IMG/VR virus record: IMGVR_UViG_3300020596_000020
Span: 17,645 to 81,644 of that record
Length of the DNA: 64,000 nucleotides
Reading direction: 5' to 3' (one strand)
Source of the DNA: a virus
Positions 16,190-23,909 of this stretch are shown here, piece after piece. The stretch's first letter is position 1; the number at the start of each line of letters is the position of its first letter. The position numbers were made by a program, and so were the translations under genes. A model generated the notes under the pieces. The model made no database searches, was not told where the DNA came from, and saw nothing but the letters and a program-made list of their open reading frames with translations.

Positions 16190-16669
16190 TCACTTCGCGG
16201 CACCCACGACCATGATGCTGAGAGTTACGATAACCGCGCCGACGAGAACGCCTCCACCAGCCCACAACCAAGCGTTGCCGCGGGCAGATTCGGACTTCTC
16301 CAGACGTGTCGTAAGATCCTTGATGTTATCATCGCGCTGCTCGATCGCAGCCTTCGCAATCTCACGATCACGTTTTGTGTCGGAGACGGCGTTAGCAAGT
16401 GTCTTTTCACTGTGCGCTTTCTCTTCGGCGCGCGCACGGTCTGTCTCTACTAACATGCGCTTCGGGCAGTCCTTCGCCTCAGCAATGACGCGGGCGACAG
16501 CCTCAGGTGTGAGAAGAATGCCAGTGAAGGGGGCGAGCGCACCTTTCGTCACCGGCGTAATAACAGGGGCGATCCACGAGGTCGGCTCATCGGCAGAAGC
16601 CGTGGAAGAAAGAAAGAGAGTGAAGCTCAGTGCGAGCGAAGCGAGCAGGCAGCGCATGAAACACATCAT
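16190..16669 (-). CDS. Secreted coiled-coil protein with C-terminal membrane anchor (159 aa)
   Basis: Start MMCFMR at 16669. A signal peptide (CLLASLALSFTLFLSSTASA|DEP) is followed by a short Pro/Thr region, a coiled coil (residues about 65-130) and a C-terminal hydrophobic helix (WLWAGGGVLVGAVIVTLSIM). This is a periplasmic rod tethered at its end, as expected for envelope-spanning lysis factors. Unusual for a spanin, whose anchor is N-terminal. Role uncertain. Confidence 0.5.
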   Translation of the reverse strand: MMCFMRCLLASLALSFTLFLSSTASADEPTSWIAPVITPVTKGALAPFTGILLTPEAVARVIAEAKDCPKRMLVETDRARAEEKAHSEKTLANAVSDTKRDREIAKAAIEQRDDNIKDLTTRLEKSESARGNAWLWAGGGVLVGAVIVTLSIMVVGAAK

Positions 16670-16697
16670 ACGCAGTGACCCTAGCCTCTGCAAAGCG

Positions 16698-16832
16698 CTA
16701 TTTCACGGTCAAGCGCGTTTTTTCACGTTTCACTCGCAGAGATAGGACCAATCTCCGAACGGATGCTGCACATCCGGCAATGGCGAAGAGAATACCGATA
16801 GCGCAGACGAGCGTCTCCGTCGAGGGTGTCAC
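16698..16832 (-). CDS. 44-aa single-helix membrane protein, possible o-spanin-like
   Basis: GTG 16832 overlaps the upstream stop as GTGA. The product has one hydrophobic stretch (LVCAIGILFAIAGC) and a basic C-terminus (VRRLVLSLRVKREK). IAGC matches a lipobox, so it could be a very short lipoprotein paired with the coiled-coil gene upstream (Rz/Rz1 layout). The absence of positive charge before the hydrophobic part argues instead for an N-out helix. Confidence 0.45.
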   Translation of the reverse strand: MTPSTETLVCAIGILFAIAGCAASVRRLVLSLRVKREKTRLTVK

Positions 16833-17218
16833 AGCTTCTGCACTTGAAAGCCTAGGACAGCCGCGAGCTCCGCTGCGAGAGCGTCCGGGTCATCCTTATG
16901 CTTCTTGAGAATGCGATCGACTTCAACTCGTTTTTCAACATCGAGATTGGTGAGAGCCTTCTTGTACCGGTCGTCCAGCATCTTTAGAGTTTCTTCGAGA
17001 CGCTGCTGATTCTCCTGATGTTCTCGAAGGCGCGTCTCTTCCGCCGCGCGAATGCGTTCGATCTCCTCTGAGTGTCGCTTGTTGATGGCGTTGATCTGGT
17101 TCGCCATGTCAGAAGGGCCCTTAGCGAAGACAACCATCGCGAGCACGCCCGCAACAACCGCGAAGAAGAGCCAAGCATATCTTTTGATGTACGTCCAGGC
17201 AATGCTCAGTGTGATCAT
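16829..17218 (-). CDS. Membrane-anchored periplasmic coiled-coil protein (i-spanin-like)
   Basis: 129 aa: an N-terminal transmembrane helix (residues 13-31, YAWLFFAVVAGVLAMVVFA) and then a long coiled coil with many Glu/Arg/Lys (residues 40-115). This is the architecture of Rz-type inner-membrane spanins. No sequence-level match is claimed. It is coupled to the small 44-aa gene by four bases. Confidence 0.5.
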   Translation of the reverse strand: MITLSIAWTYIKRYAWLFFAVVAGVLAMVVFAKGPSDMANQINAINKRHSEEIERIRAAEETRLREHQENQQRLEETLKMLDDRYKKALTNLDVEKRVEVDRILKKHKDDPDALAAELAAVLGFQVQKL

Positions 17219-17517
17219 CAGTTCATCATCCGTTTCCGTTGGGCAAGCTCGTCGAGCGTCTCGCCTTCCGCTTCCTGAGACTGCATCTGGTCGTCCTCAA
17301 TGTTGCTCTCGGCCGTGAGGTAACTGCAGATGTCGTCGATCTCGCGCTTGTTACTGATCAAGATCTTCGTCAGGTCGATGCAACTCTTTTGCACACCGCT
17401 CACCGCTTGTGCGATCCGCAAGATCTGGCTTTCGAGAGTGATCACATGCTCCTTCAGCGCCGTATTCTCCTCGGACGCCTCAAGTAACATTTTGAATTTC
17501 TTGTCCCAAATGCTCAT
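17218..17517 (-). CDS. Coiled-coil protein of unknown function (99 aa)
   Basis: Helical throughout with heptad-like hydrophobics at residues 8-60; acidic Gln/Glu-rich second half. One-base overlap with the membrane protein gene downstream, four-base overlap upstream. No family recognised. Confidence 0.55.
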   Translation of the reverse strand: MSIWDKKFKMLLEASEENTALKEHVITLESQILRIAQAVSGVQKSCIDLTKILISNKREIDDICSYLTAESNIEDDQMQSQEAEGETLDELAQRKRMMN

Positions 17518-17795
17518 GTGTCGTCGCTCTCTAACATGTCATAAAGTAGGTCGCTGTCGACCTGTGACAGAGCGCCGCGCTCGATCCGTTCGTGAAGCTT
17601 CCCGTTGTATTTGAGTCTCGCGAGCTCGTCAAGGATAGAGATAGCGCGATCATCGCCTTCTGCGACTAGTGCGACGAAGCCACCCAGCGTGTCCTGCAAC
17701 GTCAGTTGTCGCTCGAACGTCGCCACCTTGGTTTTAACGTACGATGATTGTGGTAGAAGCACATGGATGTTCCGCTTCGCTCCGAACTTCTTCAA
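17514..17795 (-). CDS. Protein of unknown function (93 aa)
   Basis: Alpha-rich, with a basic N-terminus and acidic C-terminus (DSDLLYDMLESDDT). No family recognised; coupled to both neighbours by four-base overlaps. Confidence 0.55.
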   Translation of the reverse strand: MKKFGAKRNIHVLLPQSSYVKTKVATFERQLTLQDTLGGFVALVAEGDDRAISILDELARLKYNGKLHERIERGALSQVDSDLLYDMLESDDT

Positions 17796-18625
17796 GGGGC
17801 GCCGGTGCCTGAACCGCCGCTAGCTGCCGACGGCGCGCCGCCCCCGCCAGGCGCTCCGCCTGCGCCGGCCGCGGCAGGGCGGTCAGCGAAGCGTTCGCCT
17901 TCGAGATCACGTTCCGACTCCAATTCGATGTCGAAGTTCGCACCGAGGACTTGTTTGAAGTTCTCGGCGGCGTCGGGGCCATACTTCTTCGCGACGTGGT
18001 TGTAAGCGCGGCGTGCGATGGTCGCCTTCATGTCGATCAGTGTGTCGGTACGGTCGACAAGGGTCGCGATGTCGCTTGCAAAGTCGGTCGCTGAAAACTG
18101 TTGCTCCTTCTCAGGATCCGTCGGGTCCATCTCCATATTCGCGGTGCCGGTCGCGTCGAGCGTCTCGCTCGCCTTCTGAAAGTAGCCGTCGAGCGCAACA
18201 TCGATTGAATCGTTGGCAATCTGCTGGACGTCGCCAGGTTGGATCTCTGGCTCCTCGGCAAGCATCCGACGGCCACGTGTGAGCTCCTCAGTGACGAGCT
18301 GCGCCAGACGTGAGGCCACAGCGGTCTGGTAGACAGTGACACCCTCGAGCATCTCAAGACTCTCGGCGACGACTTCGTCCTGCGCGGCCGTGTCTACGTT
18401 CTCCAAGAACAGCTCAGCAGCTAACTGAATACGATCGAGGTTCTCAACCATCTCGCGGCGCGTCACGGTGTGAGTGCATCGGTCGGCGATGTTGTAGAGA
18501 TGTTTGTCGATGCGTGTGACGATGGCACGAACACTCGACAGAGACGCCATGTACGGGTCGTTCAGGGCTTCCCGTAGTGAGCTAGCGAGTCGGTTGATCT
18601 CAGACTTAATTTCGCTGACTTTCAT
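17792..18625 (-). CDS. Helical structural-type protein (277 aa)
   Basis: The first 20 residues (SEINRLASSLREALND) again contain an LREAL peptide like the proteins at 8.2 and 14-15.8 kb. Long helical body; Gly/Ala-rich flexible C-terminus from about residue 250. The low-complexity tail and neighbours suggest a virion or assembly protein. No family recognised. Confidence 0.55.
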   Translation of the reverse strand: MKVSEIKSEINRLASSLREALNDPYMASLSSVRAIVTRIDKHLYNIADRCTHTVTRREMVENLDRIQLAAELFLENVDTAAQDEVVAESLEMLEGVTVYQTAVASRLAQLVTEELTRGRRMLAEEPEIQPGDVQQIANDSIDVALDGYFQKASETLDATGTANMEMDPTDPEKEQQFSATDFASDIATLVDRTDTLIDMKATIARRAYNHVAKKYGPDAAENFKQVLGANFDIELESERDLEGERFADRPAAAGAGGAPGGGGAPSAASGGSGTGAP

Positions 18626-19383
18626 CCCATCACCTCTTTCACGGCAGTGACTCGCTTGAAGCGGTCTTCGATGACTTCCCAGTTTAACTCACGCATCATC
18701 GCGGTCAAGTAACCCTTCTTGTCACCGGCGTAGTCACGCACATAAGCGTGTTCCCAGAGATCGATGACGATGATCGGCAGAATGCCCACCGGAACTCCTT
18801 GATCGTGACTGTCGATCGTCACATTAATCAACCGCTTGAGAAACAAACTGTACCCACAGACAACCCAACCAGACCGCGACGCGAGCGCTGCGGCCATGAA
18901 GTCCTTCATCCACGCGTCGAAAGTGCCCCAATCGCGAGACAGGTAGATGTACGAGTCCGAGTCCTGGAAGAGCTCCGAGTTGAGATCGAAACAGTTCGCA
19001 AAGAAGAGCTCATGCAGGTAGGTCGCGTTGAGATTGTAGACCTCGTCCTTCTTTACCGAGCGGTACGCGGAGTGCGCCGAGCTGACGTTCTCTTTGTCGG
19101 CTGCGTCGACCTCAGCGCTGACGCGAGTCAGTAGCTCGGTATAGGACTTATAAAGCTGCTCGTGATGCTTCTTGGCCGGCTCAGATAGGTGATTAGTCGT
19201 CATGGAGTACGACTTGTTCTGCGCCACATAGGCCTCGTCAAGGAACGAACTCTTCGATTGCGCGGTCTTCCTGTCTTTGCCACGAATCTCGGCCGCGACC
19301 TCCTTGACGCATGCCGCAGCGAGGTCAGAGATGTCGGCGTCGCTAAACTCCGGGATGTGCAACTTAGTCAAGATCGAACCCAC
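18622..19383 (-). CDS. Fe/Mn superoxide dismutase-family protein (253 aa)
   Basis: The C-terminal half matches the Fe/Mn-SOD fold: WGTFDAWMKDFMAAALASRSG, a long strand, then VIDLWEHAYVRDYAGDKKGY and LNWEVIEDRF. All four metal ligands can be proposed: His73 or 74 (KKHHEQLYKSY), His124 (YLHELFFAN), Asp208 and His212 (DLWEH). About 50 extra residues precede the domain. The family converts superoxide to peroxide. Its place inside a block of structural-type genes, coupled by overlaps, suggests either a virion component using the fold or an enzyme made late in infection. Whether it binds metal or is active is unknown. Confidence 0.72.
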   Translation of the reverse strand: MGSILTKLHIPEFSDADISDLAAACVKEVAAEIRGKDRKTAQSKSSFLDEAYVAQNKSYSMTTNHLSEPAKKHHEQLYKSYTELLTRVSAEVDAADKENVSSAHSAYRSVKKDEVYNLNATYLHELFFANCFDLNSELFQDSDSYIYLSRDWGTFDAWMKDFMAAALASRSGWVVCGYSLFLKRLINVTIDSHDQGVPVGILPIIVIDLWEHAYVRDYAGDKKGYLTAMMRELNWEVIEDRFKRVTAVKEVMG

Positions 19384-19660
19384 TTTCCAGTTGTTGATCG
19401 GAGACGTTGACCGTCTGCCCGGTGGGGTCGAGGAGGATCACGGAGTCAGGCCCCACAGCCTTGACAGTGTAGAGGCGGCCGTACGGCTTGTCTCGGACCT
19501 TCAATCCGGGGGTGATGATCTTCTTCTCAGTGCCGCCGACGTTCATGTTGACGTCAATGTTCTCAGTGAGCGAAGGCATCTCAACGCGCAAGGCGTCGAG
19601 TTGCTTCGCTCGCTCCTCTCGAAGGAGCTTGAGAATCACGTCAGAATCAAGCTTGTTCAT
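19364..19660 (-). CDS. Protein of unknown function (98 aa)
   Basis: ATG 19660 (MNKLDSDVILKLLREERAKQ) is used; the longer frame runs into the promoter region. The first helix holds LLREE, again reminiscent of the recurrent N-terminal peptide. The rest looks beta-rich (GLKVRDKPYGRLYTVKAVG). It is the first gene of the run that includes the SOD-like protein. Confidence 0.5.
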   Translation of the reverse strand: MNKLDSDVILKLLREERAKQLDALRVEMPSLTENIDVNMNVGGTEKKIITPGLKVRDKPYGRLYTVKAVGPDSVILLDPTGQTVNVSDQQLESGFDLD

Positions 19661-19705
19661 GCTACACGATAGATACGAAGTCTTCGTCAGAAGGGATAAA
19701 ACCAG

Positions 19706-19730
19706 AACAGGTGGAATCATTCCATCTGTT
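19706..19730. terminator. Hairpin, possible terminator between transcription units
   Basis: An inverted repeat of 11 positions around a 3-base loop (AACAGGTGGAA / TTCCATCTGTT). On the minus strand it has one mismatch and is followed by CTGGTTTT. A second short palindrome (ACGAAG-T-CTTCGT, 19675-19687) lies between it and the start at 19660. The pair probably marks the end of the deaminase unit and the start of the next. Confidence 0.4.
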
Positions 19731-19762
19731 CAAGCTGCGGGATTCTATGTGCCCATTTCGGG

Positions 19763-19843
19763 TTATAGCGTGCCCGACAGCTGAATTTTGATATAGTGGA
19801 ACTTGTCCGCGTGACCGCCCCAATCGATGACAAATGTGTTCAT
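19763..19843 (-). CDS. Possible 26-aa mini-gene
   Basis: The ATG overlaps the deaminase stop (ATGA) and encodes MNTFVIDWGGHADKFHYI plus eight residues. It is followed by the hairpin at 19706-19730. Support is the coupling and position only. Confidence 0.35.
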   Translation of the reverse strand: MNTFVIDWGGHADKFHYIKIQLSGTL

Positions 19844-20430
19844 AAATTTCCGGTCCCCAGGTCGGCGTACTTCACAACCTCGATGCCTGAAGCACACAGA
19901 ATCACAAGACCTTCATTGTTTCTGTAACTTTCGAGGTACACGACGCGACTAACTCCTCGATTGACGAGGATCTTCGCGCACATCTTGCAGGGCTGAGTCG
20001 TCACGAAACAGACCGAGTCATGCAGGTCGTCTCGAGACTTTGTGAGCGCGTTTACCTCGGCATGAATGCACCCGCAGTTGCCAGGTTCGCAGCTATCGCA
20101 ACCGTTTGGGCCGCCAGCGTAGCTGCCGTTGTAACCGGAACAAAGCACGCGCATCATATTTATGTCGGTAAAGACAGCTCCAACCTGGAGACGGTCGCAG
20201 GTAGCCTGCTTCGCCATCTCACCAGCATGGATCATATATATCTGTTCTTTTCGTGGTCGGTAGCTGACAGCGTTAACGTTTGGCTTGACGTACGCGACAA
20301 GCTTCTCGGGCACAATGATCAGTTTTTTCGCAGGCAACCCCGTAGCCGCCTCAAGTGCTGCATCGATCGCTTGACGCACCTCGGGTTCAAGGTCGCACGA
20401 ATTACTCTTGAAGGAGTTTTTCTCGGTCAC
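19840..20430 (-). CDS. dCMP deaminase-type zinc deaminase
   Basis: 196 aa from GTG 20430. The zinc site is clear: CIHAEVNAL (His and the catalytic Glu) and TTQPCKMCAK (two Cys). An additional Cys-rich insertion (CDSCEPGNCGC) resembles the second zinc site of T4-type dCMP deaminases. The family turns dCMP into dUMP and is regulated by dCTP/dTTP. It fits with dUTPase, thymidine kinase and the ThyA-fold enzyme nearby in balancing pyrimidine pools. A promoter of the GAAGAG type lies 40 bases upstream. Confidence 0.85.
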   Translation of the reverse strand: MTEKNSFKSNSCDLEPEVRQAIDAALEAATGLPAKKLIIVPEKLVAYVKPNVNAVSYRPRKEQIYMIHAGEMAKQATCDRLQVGAVFTDINMMRVLCSGYNGSYAGGPNGCDSCEPGNCGCIHAEVNALTKSRDDLHDSVCFVTTQPCKMCAKILVNRGVSRVVYLESYRNNEGLVILCASGIEVVKYADLGTGNL

Positions 20431-20469
20431 GTTGTCACCGTCCCATCACATTAAACATGACGTACATGT

Positions 20470-20505
20470 ATTCTATTAGCAATCTGCACTGGACTGTTAC
20501 TCTTC
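20470..20505 (-). promoter_or_regulatory. Phage-type promoter (GAAGAG-N24-TAGAAT) before the deaminase
   Basis: GAAGAGTAAC starts at 20505 and TAGAAT is at 20470-20475. Unlike the other sites the start codon is about 40 bases away, so this transcript has a leader; a GGGACGG purine run precedes the GTG. Confidence 0.5.
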
Positions 20506-20549
20506 CGTTCGACGTGAACTCAGCAACGTCAACTTCGAATTGTTAGACT

Positions 20550-21110
20550 TCATACATCCTCGAGACACGGGTGGTGCGCGCGACAACGAGGCTCGTAACT
20601 CTCCTTTCCACCAATGACGATGTCACCCACGACGTCGTCAATCTTGCGATAAGTGTAGAAGGCGTCGCGACCGCATACCGAGCACGCACTGGGGCACTTA
20701 ACCACCTTTGTGGCCCATGGCAGGATCCTGGAGACCTCGTCGAACGGCTTGCAGGCGTACGACAAGTCTAGAGTCGCAACGACCACGTCAACACCGCGAT
20801 TGTAGAACCAAACCAGCGTGTCGGCCACGTTATCAAGCATGAAGAGTTCGTCGACGACGATGAGACTGTTGTTGAAGTCCTTCGCGTTGTCAAGCATGTA
20901 CGTCTCGATATCACGGCCGGACTTGACACATACGGCCGGGATGGACCAACCCATGTGCGTCACGATGTTCTCGGATGAGTAGCGGTTGTCGACCGTCGGT
21001 TTGAAGGCGTGAACCTCACGACCGGCGTGACGATGCTTTTCGACCTCAAGCAGCATCCTACTTGTCTTGCCGCCCCACATCGGTCCGCAATAAACGGTCA
21101 AATTGTTCAT
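20550..21110 (-). CDS. tdk: Thymidine kinase (type II, TK1-like)
   Basis: 186 aa. Walker A GPMWGGKTS (9-17), the acidic strand VVDELFML, and a C-terminal zinc finger (CPSACSVCG ... CRAHH) define type II TK. The lasso-loop region between the Cys pairs is present. It phosphorylates thymidine to dTMP with ATP. Expected to act in the cytoplasm in the salvage arm of dTTP synthesis. Starts in a four-base overlap with the upstream small gene. Confidence 0.9.
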   Translation of the reverse strand: MNNLTVYCGPMWGGKTSRMLLEVEKHRHAGREVHAFKPTVDNRYSSENIVTHMGWSIPAVCVKSGRDIETYMLDNAKDFNNSLIVVDELFMLDNVADTLVWFYNRGVDVVVATLDLSYACKPFDEVSRILPWATKVVKCPSACSVCGRDAFYTYRKIDDVVGDIVIGGKESYEPRCRAHHPCLEDV

Positions 21111-21322
21111 TCCACTTTCGATCTTAGCCGCTCAGCGATGTTTATCGCGTAGGCAGCCATGTAGCCGTTGGTGTACTCAAAGCCGTCGGCTTTTTCAAGC
21201 TGTTTCATGATGAGCTCGATGTCGCCGCCGACCACGTGATCACGTAACAACAGATATAGGAAAGCAACGAGCTTGTCGTCGCTCACCACATTGTCGGACC
21301 GGTTCTTGAGCCCCGCGTTCAC
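21107..21322 (-). CDS. Small protein of unknown function (71 aa)
   Basis: GTG 21322 overlaps the upstream stop as GTGA; a longer start at 21340 is possible. Helical, ending INIAERLRSKVE. No family recognised. Confidence 0.5.
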   Translation of the reverse strand: MNAGLKNRSDNVVSDDKLVAFLYLLLRDHVVGGDIELIMKQLEKADGFEYTNGYMAAYAINIAERLRSKVE

Positions 21323-22122
21323 TTCGTCACCAATCGACAACGATCAGGCAGGCTCCGCACGCTCTTCGCGCCGGCTGAACAGCACAACTCGAGCAGATTC
21401 TCGCGCATAGCGTCCGCGATGGACTTGACGATGAAGTCGAGATCTTCATCTGCGGCGAACGGGCCGCCAAAGTGGACGAGCGCCGCGTCAGCCCCAGCGA
21501 CAAGCGCCTTGCAGACGTCGGTCGTGCTGCTCGCCGTCGAGATGACAGGCACGTCGATCGCACGTGAGATCGACTCGATGAGTGTGATGCGTGGAACTGA
21601 GATCCCGATCGACTCGAGCCGAATGGTGGTCGCTGCCTGCGTCGGCCCAACGAGGATGGCGGCAGCCACCTGTAGTTCGTTCGCGAGCGCGAGCGCGTGA
21701 CGCGTTGACAGCGAGCAGCCAATCACCAGCGCCTGCGCGTCGTCGGTGAGTGTGCGGATGTCGGCCATGCTGTCGGCGCGAAGCGGGTCGAAACGCTCGA
21801 ACAGCTTGTAACCGAGCATTTCGACCTTGACGTTCTTATCGTTCGTGACCAGCTCATCCTCGGTCGACGACATGTTCGCGAGCGGGATCTGCGAGGCAGG
21901 CGCGCCGGCGGTAATGAGACCGTACTTGCGACAGACTTCCTCCATCTTTGAGATGCCTTCCGGGTCGTCGTAGTAAACGATCAATGGAAGCGTCGAGTGA
22001 AGCGTCCCCAATATGAAAGAGAGATCTGGATCGGTGACCTCTTGCTCGTACGAAACGTACTTCTCGTCGATGAAGACATTCACATCTTCGTAGTCGTACT
22101 TGTTGTTTTCGCGGTGATTCAT
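21319..22122 (-). CDS. IMPDH/GMP reductase-like barrel protein without the catalytic Cys
   Basis: 267 aa from ATG 22122 (ATGA overlap). The second half follows the IMPDH/GMPR barrel: ILVGPTQAATTIRLESIGIS, VPRITLIESISRA, VPVISTASSTTDVCKALVAGADAALVHFG, and an end like the family's conserved C-terminus (CCSAGAKSVRSLPDRCRLV). The family loop GPGSICTT reads GPTQAATT here, so the Cys that forms the covalent XMP intermediate is Ala164. No CBS domain. It may bind purine nucleotides without catalysis, act by another chemistry, or regulate. The family call is from pattern reading only. Confidence 0.55.
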   Translation of the reverse strand: MNHRENNKYDYEDVNVFIDEKYVSYEQEVTDPDLSFILGTLHSTLPLIVYYDDPEGISKMEEVCRKYGLITAGAPASQIPLANMSSTEDELVTNDKNVKVEMLGYKLFERFDPLRADSMADIRTLTDDAQALVIGCSLSTRHALALANELQVAAAILVGPTQAATTIRLESIGISVPRITLIESISRAIDVPVISTASSTTDVCKALVAGADAALVHFGGPFAADEDLDFIVKSIADAMRENLLELCCSAGAKSVRSLPDRCRLVTK

Positions 22123-22367
22123 TCTTTCCCTCTGTCTTTCGTGATGCAAGAACACTTCACGTACCCAAGGCCTTGTTCAAAGGTTCCGAGTGATGTTACG
22201 GCGTCGACACATTGCGTCTCGCAGGCGTCGAAGTTGACACGCTTGTTGGCTTCGTAACCGGTGTCGCAGCTAGCGAACACGAGAAACAACATAAACAGTA
22301 TCACCATACCCATGAGAACGATGAAGACCGTGCCAAGGATCCGTTGCACGCTCTCCCAAAACTTCAT
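22119..22367 (-). CDS. Single-pass membrane protein with Cys-rich outer part (82 aa)
   Basis: ATG 22367 (MKFWESVQRILGT) overlaps the stop of the ThyA-fold gene. A strong hydrophobic segment (FIVLMGMVILFMLFLVFASC) is followed by a soluble part with Cys at CDTGYE, CETQC and KCSC. It might be a lipoprotein (FASC) or a membrane-anchored protein. No family recognised. Confidence 0.5.
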   Translation of the reverse strand: MKFWESVQRILGTVFIVLMGMVILFMLFLVFASCDTGYEANKRVNFDACETQCVDAVTSLGTFEQGLGYVKCSCITKDRGKE

Positions 22368-23365
22368 CGCGTCAACTCCTTGAAGCACGCAATGGACAGG
22401 CCTTCGCGGAACCATGTTTCAAGATCTGTCATTCCCAACTTCTTGGCACGATGAGCGAGCAGAATGTGCACCCAGTCTGTCCACAACACATCACTGAGCA
22501 TGCGCGCCGCGCTGCCGATCTTCACGAGCTCGTCAGAGGTAGTCGCCGCTCGACCTTGCGCCTCGAAGATCATCATTTCCTCGATCGGGGGAGGGCCAGG
22601 CAATCGAGGCATTGCGTGACGCATCTGTGTCTTGCCGCTCGCGTTGGACAGGATGTCCTCACACATCTTGTAATGACGATCGTACACATGCATTGAATTG
22701 CTGGTATGATAGTAGAAGCCGAGCTCGAGACCAAGCTCCATCGCCATCATCTCCTGCATAAAGGTAAAGGCGGGGACGTCGAGCGCCGTGCCAAGGATGA
22801 GGTCGTTTGAGCGCATCTGAACGATGAGATGCAGCTTCTCATCACGGATGAAAAATTGCAAATTGAGCGTGCATGGCATGTCCTTCACAGCCAACATACT
22901 ATCCTGCGGCTGACGGATATGAATAACGCCGCGACGCGAGTCACGATCGCGAGTGAGCTCGTCCTTGACGTATTGCCACTGGTTCCAGCTGATGAGCGTG
23001 TCTGCCGAAGTCCACGCGTCATGATACTCATGCTGCTTGAAGATGCGCGCACCGTACGCCGAGTTGGCGGTCTTGCCATCGTCGCTAATCGCCTCCCAAA
23101 ACTTGCTATACGTCGAAATCCAAGCAGTTTCGTTGTTGCCCGAGATGTACCACAGGATCTCAGCCATAACGTAATCGAGCGGGAAGTTCCGCTCAGGCAC
23201 GTAGAGTAGTCTGTCACGCGGGTTCGTAATGACGAACGAGGTAAAGAGATTCTCGCGGATCTTCATGCCGCGAGGCGCCGTCTCATAGTCGTACCCCTCG
23301 TACGTCCCCTGAACTAGAGCGTAGTAGGCGTCGGTGAAACTCTCAAAAACCATCATCTGTTGCAT
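22364..23365 (-). CDS. ThyA-fold enzyme, probable dCMP hydroxymethylase
   Basis: 333 aa. The fold is that of thymidylate synthase: catalytic Cys165 in DMPCTLNLQFFIRD, and MRSNDLILG (R185, S186). In place of the thymidylate synthase FNIA motif, whose Asn selects dUMP, the protein has LDVPA with Asp196. T4 dCMP hydroxymethylase gp42 also has Asp there, together with MRSND and SRRG motifs like those seen here (DSRRGV, 142-147). I therefore infer that the substrate is dCMP and the product 5-hydroxymethyl-dCMP. Thymidylate synthase remains the alternative. Neighbours make and recycle pyrimidine deoxynucleotides. A Shine-Dalgarno-like CTAAGG lies some distance upstream of the ATG. Confidence 0.72.
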   Translation of the reverse strand: MQQMMVFESFTDAYYALVQGTYEGYDYETAPRGMKIRENLFTSFVITNPRDRLLYVPERNFPLDYVMAEILWYISGNNETAWISTYSKFWEAISDDGKTANSAYGARIFKQHEYHDAWTSADTLISWNQWQYVKDELTRDRDSRRGVIHIRQPQDSMLAVKDMPCTLNLQFFIRDEKLHLIVQMRSNDLILGTALDVPAFTFMQEMMAMELGLELGFYYHTSNSMHVYDRHYKMCEDILSNASGKTQMRHAMPRLPGPPPIEEMMIFEAQGRAATTSDELVKIGSAARMLSDVLWTDWVHILLAHRAKKLGMTDLETWFREGLSIACFKELTR

Positions 23366-23438
23366 GTTCGTGGTGACCTTAGTAGTCTTGAGGGCCAGAG
23401 CGTTGACTTAATGTCAGCAGCTCTTCTCACACAGCTCG

Positions 23439-23510
23439 TCAAGCAGCGCGCGTGTCGCTCTCATCGAGCTCGGCGGTCTCTGCTACATTCTCTTCATAAT
23501 CCGCTTCCAT
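23439..23510 (-). CDS. Possible 23-aa acidic mini-ORF
   Basis: ATG 23510 encodes MEADYEENVAETAELDESD and four residues before TGA. It sits just after a 15-base palindrome. There is no ribosome binding site. Coding potential is suggested only by composition. Confidence 0.25.
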   Translation of the reverse strand: MEADYEENVAETAELDESDTRAA

Positions 23511-23511
23511 C

Positions 23512-23526
23512 TGATAAACTTTATCA
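23512..23526. repeat. Perfect palindrome TGATAAACTTTATCA
   Basis: Seven-base arms around one base, overlapping the stop of the gene at 23524. It has no T-tract, so an operator-like binding site or mRNA end structure is more likely than a terminator. Confidence 0.5.
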
Positions 23527-23892
23527 AAGAACTTCGTCAACCTTGGCGTCAATGTTCGACAGATCACTCGAACACACCGTCGAGTTCTCGATGTAGTCTG
23601 AAGGGTTCGACTTCGTGGTTCTCATGATGCGCTCGCCTCCGAACGCTATTTCTTCAAGTTGTTCTTGTGTCATCGGAATGATGATGTCGCCAACAGCAAC
23701 GTAAGGGGTTTTACAAGCGTCGAGGTTCGCGAGCATCATTGCGAGGATCGTTGATCGGAGCAGATCGACGGAATCGCAACGATTGATACTGTTGGTGTCA
23801 TGCAGCCACGTGTACAACTCTAAGAGTCCTTTAGAGCTGAGCTGCAATTGAAGTTGATGAAACTTCTGAGTCTTGTCAGGACAATTGATCAT
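23524..23892 (-). CDS. Protein of unknown function (122 aa)
   Basis: Helical, no recognised motif. The ATG lies six bases after a TAAGAT hexamer and lacks a Shine-Dalgarno, so a leaderless start is possible. Confidence 0.6.
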   Translation of the reverse strand: MINCPDKTQKFHQLQLQLSSKGLLELYTWLHDTNSINRCDSVDLLRSTILAMMLANLDACKTPYVAVGDIIIPMTQEQLEEIAFGGERIMRTTKSNPSDYIENSTVCSSDLSNIDAKVDEVL

Positions 23893-23909
23893 GCGTCAAT
23901 CTTAGATCT

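Noticed and set aside
22364-23365. Plain thymidylate synthase call
   Set aside because: Fold agrees, but the dUMP-selecting Asn is Asp and the surrounding motifs resemble dCMP hydroxymethylase. Kept only as an alternative.
23366-23438. GAAGAG box upstream of the ThyA-fold gene as another promoter
   Set aside because: A GAAGAG is present near 23420, but no TAnnnT hexamer lies 22-24 bases downstream, so it does not match the pattern.
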